Shown: positions 60,822-64,000 of the stretch, piece by piece
Numbering within the stretch: position 1 is the stretch's first letter
How the letters are laid out: each line of letters begins with the position of its first letter
Origin: Ignavibacteria bacterium
GTDB taxonomy: Bacteria > Bacteroidota > Ignavibacteria > Kapaibacteriales > UBA4661
Assembly (NCBI GenBank): GCA_013298775.1
Contig: JAAFIV010000023.1
Coordinates: 18,635-82,634, forward strand
Direction of reading: 5' to 3'
Length of the DNA stretch: 64,000 bases
Program-made: the position numbers and the translations under genes
The notes under the pieces: generated by a model
What the model saw: the letters and a program-made list of their open reading frames with translations, nothing else
Database searches by the model: none
What the model was told of the DNA's origin: nothing

Positions 60822-62222
60822 ATGAAAAACTTTTGGAAAGAATCTCGCAACAACGCATGGGTACTCGCTTTGATACTTGCTTTCGGCACAGCATCGGGCA
60901 TCTTTTTCGCCTGTCAGGACAATACCACCGTTGCCACAAGCCCAAGCATTTCCGCCTTGAACTGTACTTCAACAACCTTTTCCGCCACTGCCACAAGCGG
61001 CACCGCTTACAACGGCACGGCGACGGTTCCTTACACGGGCGGCAATGGTGCAACCTTTCCAGCAGGAACAGCAATCGCTTCCACTGGCGTAACAGGTCTG
61101 ACGGCAACGCTCCAAGCAGGAACGCTTGCCAAAGGCGATGGTGCGCTTACCTACGCCATTTCAGGAACGCCCTCTGCTTCCGGCACGGCGAATTTTAGTA
61201 TTTCCTTCGGTGGTCAATCCTGCGGATTTGCTCTCACCGTCGCTGCTTCAGGCGGAACAACGACCGCAGGGATGTGTCCTTCAGCATCTCCGGCAAGAGT
61301 GCTGGCTGCTGTGAACGCCTTCAAAGCGACGCTTTCCGCCAGCCAAATCGCCACTGTGCAGCTTGCCTACACGAGTGCCAACGCCTACAAATGGTCGAAC
61401 CTTCCCGCAAGCCTTTCAGCGCGGAACGGGCTTCGCTTGGCGGATTTAACCCAGCAACAGCGCACGTTGGCACTTGCTATCGTTCAAGCCGCCACAGGAA
61501 CAGTGCCGAATGAAGGCTTTGACGAGGTGAATCAAGTCATTGCGGCGGATGATGTTTTGGGAACGCTTCAGCCCAACGGCTACGGTAATTTCCAATACTA
61601 CATCGCGTTTTATGGCTCTCCTGCTGCTACTGGAACGTGGCAACTGCAATTCACAGGACATCATATTACACACAACATCACCTACAAAGACGGCGTTGTT
61701 GCTGGTGGAACGCCGATATTTGAAGCTGTTGAACCCGACACGTGGACAACGGGCGGCACAACCTTCGACCCTCTGGGTCAGGAAAAATTAGCACTTCGGG
61801 CGATGCTTGCTTCGCTCACTACCACGCAAGCGGCTTCGGCAAAGCTCTCCACAAGTTTTGGTGATATTGTGCTGGGTCCGGGCAAGGATAAGCAATTTCC
61901 CGCAACCAAAGTCGGCGTGGCGGTTTCGATGCTTTCCGATGCACAAAAGGCACTCGTGCTTGCCGCCATGCGAACCTACGTGCAAGACCTCGACGCAGAA
62001 ACCGCGCAATGCCTGATGAACACGTACCAAAACGAGCTGAACGGCACATTTATCGCCTTTGCAGGCAATGCTGGCATAACGGCGCAAAATGATTATGTTC
62101 GCATTGATGGTCCAAGCATTTGGATTGAACTGTTTTATGCCGGAGGCATCATTTACCGCAATCAACCGCACGTTCACAGCATTTACCGCGACAGAACGCG
62201 GGATTACGGCGGAAGTTTTTAA
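60822..62222 (+). CDS. DUF3500 domain lipoprotein
   Basis: A 466-aa exported protein; the signal ends in GIFFACQD with a lipid-acceptor Cys. Residues about 30-150 are a Ser/Thr/Gly-rich beta domain of the kind IPT/Ig-like (YNGTATVPYTGGNGATFPAG). From about 170 the DUF3500 domain has FDEVNQVIAADDVLG, NGYGNFQYYIAFYGSP, GTWQLQFTGHHITHNITY and NDYVRIDGPSIWIELFYAGG, ending HVHSIYRDRTRDYGGSF. Histidine-rich segments suggest metal binding. The pairing with a HupE/UreJ gene is common. AAGGA precedes the start. Confidence 0.88.
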   Translation: MKNFWKESRNNAWVLALILAFGTASGIFFACQDNTTVATSPSISALNCTSTTFSATATSGTAYNGTATVPYTGGNGATFPAGTAIASTGVTGLTATLQAGTLAKGDGALTYAISGTPSASGTANFSISFGGQSCGFALTVAASGGTTTAGMCPSASPARVLAAVNAFKATLSASQIATVQLAYTSANAYKWSNLPASLSARNGLRLADLTQQQRTLALAIVQAATGTVPNEGFDEVNQVIAADDVLGTLQPNGYGNFQYYIAFYGSPAATGTWQLQFTGHHITHNITYKDGVVAGGTPIFEAVEPDTWTTGGTTFDPLGQEKLALRAMLASLTTTQAASAKLSTSFGDIVLGPGKDKQFPATKVGVAVSMLSDAQKALVLAAMRTYVQDLDAETAQCLMNTYQNELNGTFIAFAGNAGITAQNDYVRIDGPSIWIELFYAGGIIYRNQPHVHSIYRDRTRDYGGSF

Positions 62223-62257
62223 TGGCAAAATTCCATTTTGGATGAAGGAACCACGAT

Positions 62258-63493
62258 ATGATGCGCCTTTCGCGCTTACTGCTCTTGCTGATGATATTGG
62301 TGAGTTTGCTTGCACCAAAGCACATTTGCGCACACCCGATGCCGAACACCATCATTTTGCTGGACGTTCACGAAAGCAGTATTGAAGCGGAGTTGCAGCT
62401 TCCTTTGCAGGAATTTGAACGTGCCTTTGGCAAGCAATTTGCGGGAAATTCTGCACACGCTCTTGAGCAATATCGCTTGGAAGTCGCATCATATCTTGTT
62501 CGGCACAGTTTCGCGCAAACAAAAAATGGTCAAAATTGGTTTGTCGAATGCAAGAACATTTCGCTTGATTCAACGAGTACAGCAATCAACGGGCAATTCG
62601 TGGAACTCCGCGCAAGGCTTGTTCTGAAGCCGCCTCAAGGCGCATCAGTGCGAGATTTCGTTTGGCGCTACGACGTAATCCTGCATCAAGTCGTTACGCA
62701 TTCAGCACTCGTGTTGGTGCGGCAGGATTGGGAATCAGGAATTGTGCAGGAGAAAACGAGCAACAACCCGCATGAAATCGGTGTTGTCGCGTGGGATATC
62801 CGCTCCAATACACTTGCACCGTTTGTGCTTCCTGTGCAGTCAAGTAGCGTGTGGAAAGGCTTTTTTGCGATGCTGCAACGCGGAATGGCGCACATCGGCG
62901 AGGGTATAGACCATTTGCTCTTTCTACTGGTGTTGCTCATTCCCGCACCGCTTCTTGCCGGAAACAAATCATGGAAAGAGTTTGGTGGCTGGAAATACGG
63001 CAATGTCAGGCTTTTGAAGGTGATTACTGCATTTACGATTGGTCATTCGCTGACGCTACTTTTGGGCGCATTTGGCACAATACCAATTCCCGCAAAAGCC
63101 GTTGAACTCTGCATTGCGGCTTCCATTCTCGTTTCGGCGGTTCATGCGCTAAGACCGCTTTTTGCGGGGCGTGAACTCTGGATTGCTTCGGGATTTGGCT
63201 TGGTGCATGGTCTGGCTTTTGCGGAATCGCTTCAGGGCTTGCAACTAGGCACAGTGCAGCTTTTGCTGGCTGTTGGGGCGTTTAATCTGGGCATTGAAAC
63301 GATGCAGTGCGTGATTATGGCGTTCATTCTTCCTTTTCTCATGCTGCTTGCACAAACACGATTTTATGCAGCATTCAGGAAATTGTTTGCTCTTCTTGCG
63401 ATTGTTGCTGCCCTTGCGTGGGGCATTGAGCGGTGGTCTGGGAATGAAAATCTCATTACACCTTTTCTCGCGCAATTTGTACAGAAACCGTAA
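62258..63493 (+). CDS. HupE/UreJ family membrane protein, C terminus cut by a MITE
   Basis: A 411-aa protein with signal peptide (LLLLMILVSLLAPKHICAHP), an N-terminal periplasmic region (VLLDVHESSIEAELQLPL) and a HupE/UreJ_2-type membrane part with RGMAHIGEGIDHLLFLLVLLIPAPL, AFTIGHSLTLLL and ASGFGLVHGLAFAESL, whose histidines suggest nickel or other metal transport. AAGGA precedes the start. The last codon CCG ends at the first base of a MITE, and the element's own TAA is used as the stop. Joining the flanks restores 36 more codons with the segment YYISLLCMMFASISVILWF, probably a lost final helix. Confidence 0.88.
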   Translation: MMRLSRLLLLLMILVSLLAPKHICAHPMPNTIILLDVHESSIEAELQLPLQEFERAFGKQFAGNSAHALEQYRLEVASYLVRHSFAQTKNGQNWFVECKNISLDSTSTAINGQFVELRARLVLKPPQGASVRDFVWRYDVILHQVVTHSALVLVRQDWESGIVQEKTSNNPHEIGVVAWDIRSNTLAPFVLPVQSSSVWKGFFAMLQRGMAHIGEGIDHLLFLLVLLIPAPLLAGNKSWKEFGGWKYGNVRLLKVITAFTIGHSLTLLLGAFGTIPIPAKAVELCIAASILVSAVHALRPLFAGRELWIASGFGLVHGLAFAESLQGLQLGTVQLLLAVGAFNLGIETMQCVIMAFILPFLMLLAQTRFYAAFRKLFALLAIVAALAWGIERWSGNENLITPFLAQFVQKP

Positions 63494-63633
63494 CTGGTCA
63501 GGTACAATCTCGTCGGGCGGTTTCTTGACCGTCCGGCGAGTTCTTCTTTCGGCAAGCGTCTCGGCTACACTCGCCGGACGGCTACTATACTTGTGATAAC
63601 AGCCGCCCGACGAGAAGATACCTGACCAGTTAC
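63490..63633. mobile_element. MITE family 2 copy (144 bp, perfect ends) at the HupE stop
   Basis: Perfect ends GTAACTGGTCAGGTA and TACCTGACCAGTTAC, flanked by CAGAAACC (63482-63489) and TAGAAACC (63634-63641), 7 of 8 identical. The interior is the CGTCGGGCGG/CCGCCCGACG hairpin. It interrupts the 3' end of the hupE reading frame. Confidence 0.95.
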
Positions 63634-63641
63634 TAGAAACC

Positions 63642-63753
63642 GTACTATATCTCGCTTCTTTGTATGATGTTTGCTTCGATAAGCGTCATTCTTTGGTTCA
63701 TGGAGCGGAAACGTTCCCAAAATGCAGATTCCATCAGCCTTGCAGCAGAATAG
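63642..63753 (+). pseudogene. Detached 3' end of the HupE/UreJ gene
   Basis: When the MITE and one target copy are removed, the frame of the HupE gene continues for 36 codons to TAG at 63751-63753. The peptide is hydrophobic at first and then basic and polar (MERKRSQNADSISLAAE), as a last membrane helix and cytoplasmic tail would be. Confidence 0.6.
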
Positions 63754-63769
63754 GGGCATCCACCGAGCT

Positions 63770-64000
63770 ATGAAAAAATTCGACCATATCGCCGAAAACT
63801 TCCTCGCATTTTTCAGGAAGCACCACGCCCAAACATCAGCATTTGTGGGCTTGTCGAGGAATATCGTGATTGGATATTCATTCGGCGTTGGGGTTTTGCT
63901 GTCGCTGAATATCTTGTTTCTCGCGTTTGAGCCTCATCATGTCGCAGAGCGCGGTATTCACGTACTGGACGCATTCACTTTTTTTGCGCTGAATGCGGCA
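63770..64000 (+). CDS. Membrane protein, 5' fragment
   Basis: The first 77 codons of a gene that runs out of the window. The start MKKFDHIAENFLAFFRKHH is amphipathic and polar; a membrane helix follows at about 31-53 (NIVIGYSFGVGVLLSLNILF), then HHVAERGIHVLDAFTFFALNA. No family can be assigned from this much. It follows the HupE gene and the MITE and may have formed a unit with DUF3500 and HupE before the insertion. Confidence 0.6.
   Translation, partial: MKKFDHIAENFLAFFRKHHAQTSAFVGLSRNIVIGYSFGVGVLLSLNILFLAFEPHHVAERGIHVLDAFTFFALNAA

Overview
The window is 64 kb of bacterial chromosome from the FCB side of the tree (Bacteroidota, Chlorobiota, Ignavibacteriota or Kapabacteria-like). This is inferred from gene content: FecA-like TonB receptor with a carboxypeptidase-regulatory plug extension, imelysin and DUF4856 lipoproteins, TPR-linked class III cyclases, a 7TM/SpoIIE phosphatase, WG-repeat protein, S41 lipoproteins, DUF3500 plus HupE, and mostly weak Shine-Dalgarno sequences. 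I cannot name a genus. No rRNA, tRNA, CRISPR array or intact transposase was seen.

Layout. 0-8 kb: tail of a chemotaxis receptor, a secreted zinc metalloprotease, the two subunits of an isoquinoline-1-oxidoreductase-type molybdoenzyme, and a bacterial Ro60/TROVE RNA-binding protein. 7.7-15.1 kb, minus strand: an iron/heme block (TonB receptor, HTTM protein, imelysin, heme oxygenase, DUF4856 lipoprotein) read from a promoter region with two copies of a palindromic operator, followed by a 16-bp tandem array. 15-22 kb: two TPR-adenylate/guanylate cyclases, a MarR regulator and a DinB-like protein. 22-31 kb: WG-repeat and YD-like secreted proteins, a DUF433/DUF5615 toxin-antitoxin pair, a ClpB protein lacking its N-terminal half, and a VWA-OmpA-SPOR protein. 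31-38 kb, minus strand: TonB-C protein, AroA, HicAB, a restriction-type nuclease, a SpoIIE phosphatase and a Uma2 nuclease. 38-51 kb: RND pump, S41 proteases, D-lactate dehydrogenase-type flavoprotein, lipoprotein lipase-like hydrolase, outer-membrane barrel. 51-55 kb: an arsenic operon (ArsR, a 34-residue cysteine-pair peptide, ArsN2-like acetyltransferase, membrane protein, ArsM, ArsC-like phosphatase). 55-64 kb: RuvC, a LytS/LytTR two-component system, three tandem Uma2 genes with an exact 577-bp period, DUF3500 and HupE/UreJ proteins.

The strongest non-genic signal is a large load of small palindromic mobile elements. One family (about 151 bp, 18-bp terminal inverted repeats, 9-bp target duplications) and a second (144-167 bp, 15-bp terminal repeats beginning GTAA, 8-bp target duplications, IS66-like ends) are true MITEs by sequence. 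One copy of the second supplies the stop codon of the HupE gene and appears to have cut off its last membrane segment. Other palindromes sit in frame inside signal peptides or loops of at least four membrane or secreted proteins.

The best candidate for an undescribed component is the 34-aa CCx9CCx5CCx5CC peptide between arsR and arsN2, which has a good ribosome binding site and is followed at once by an intrinsic terminator.
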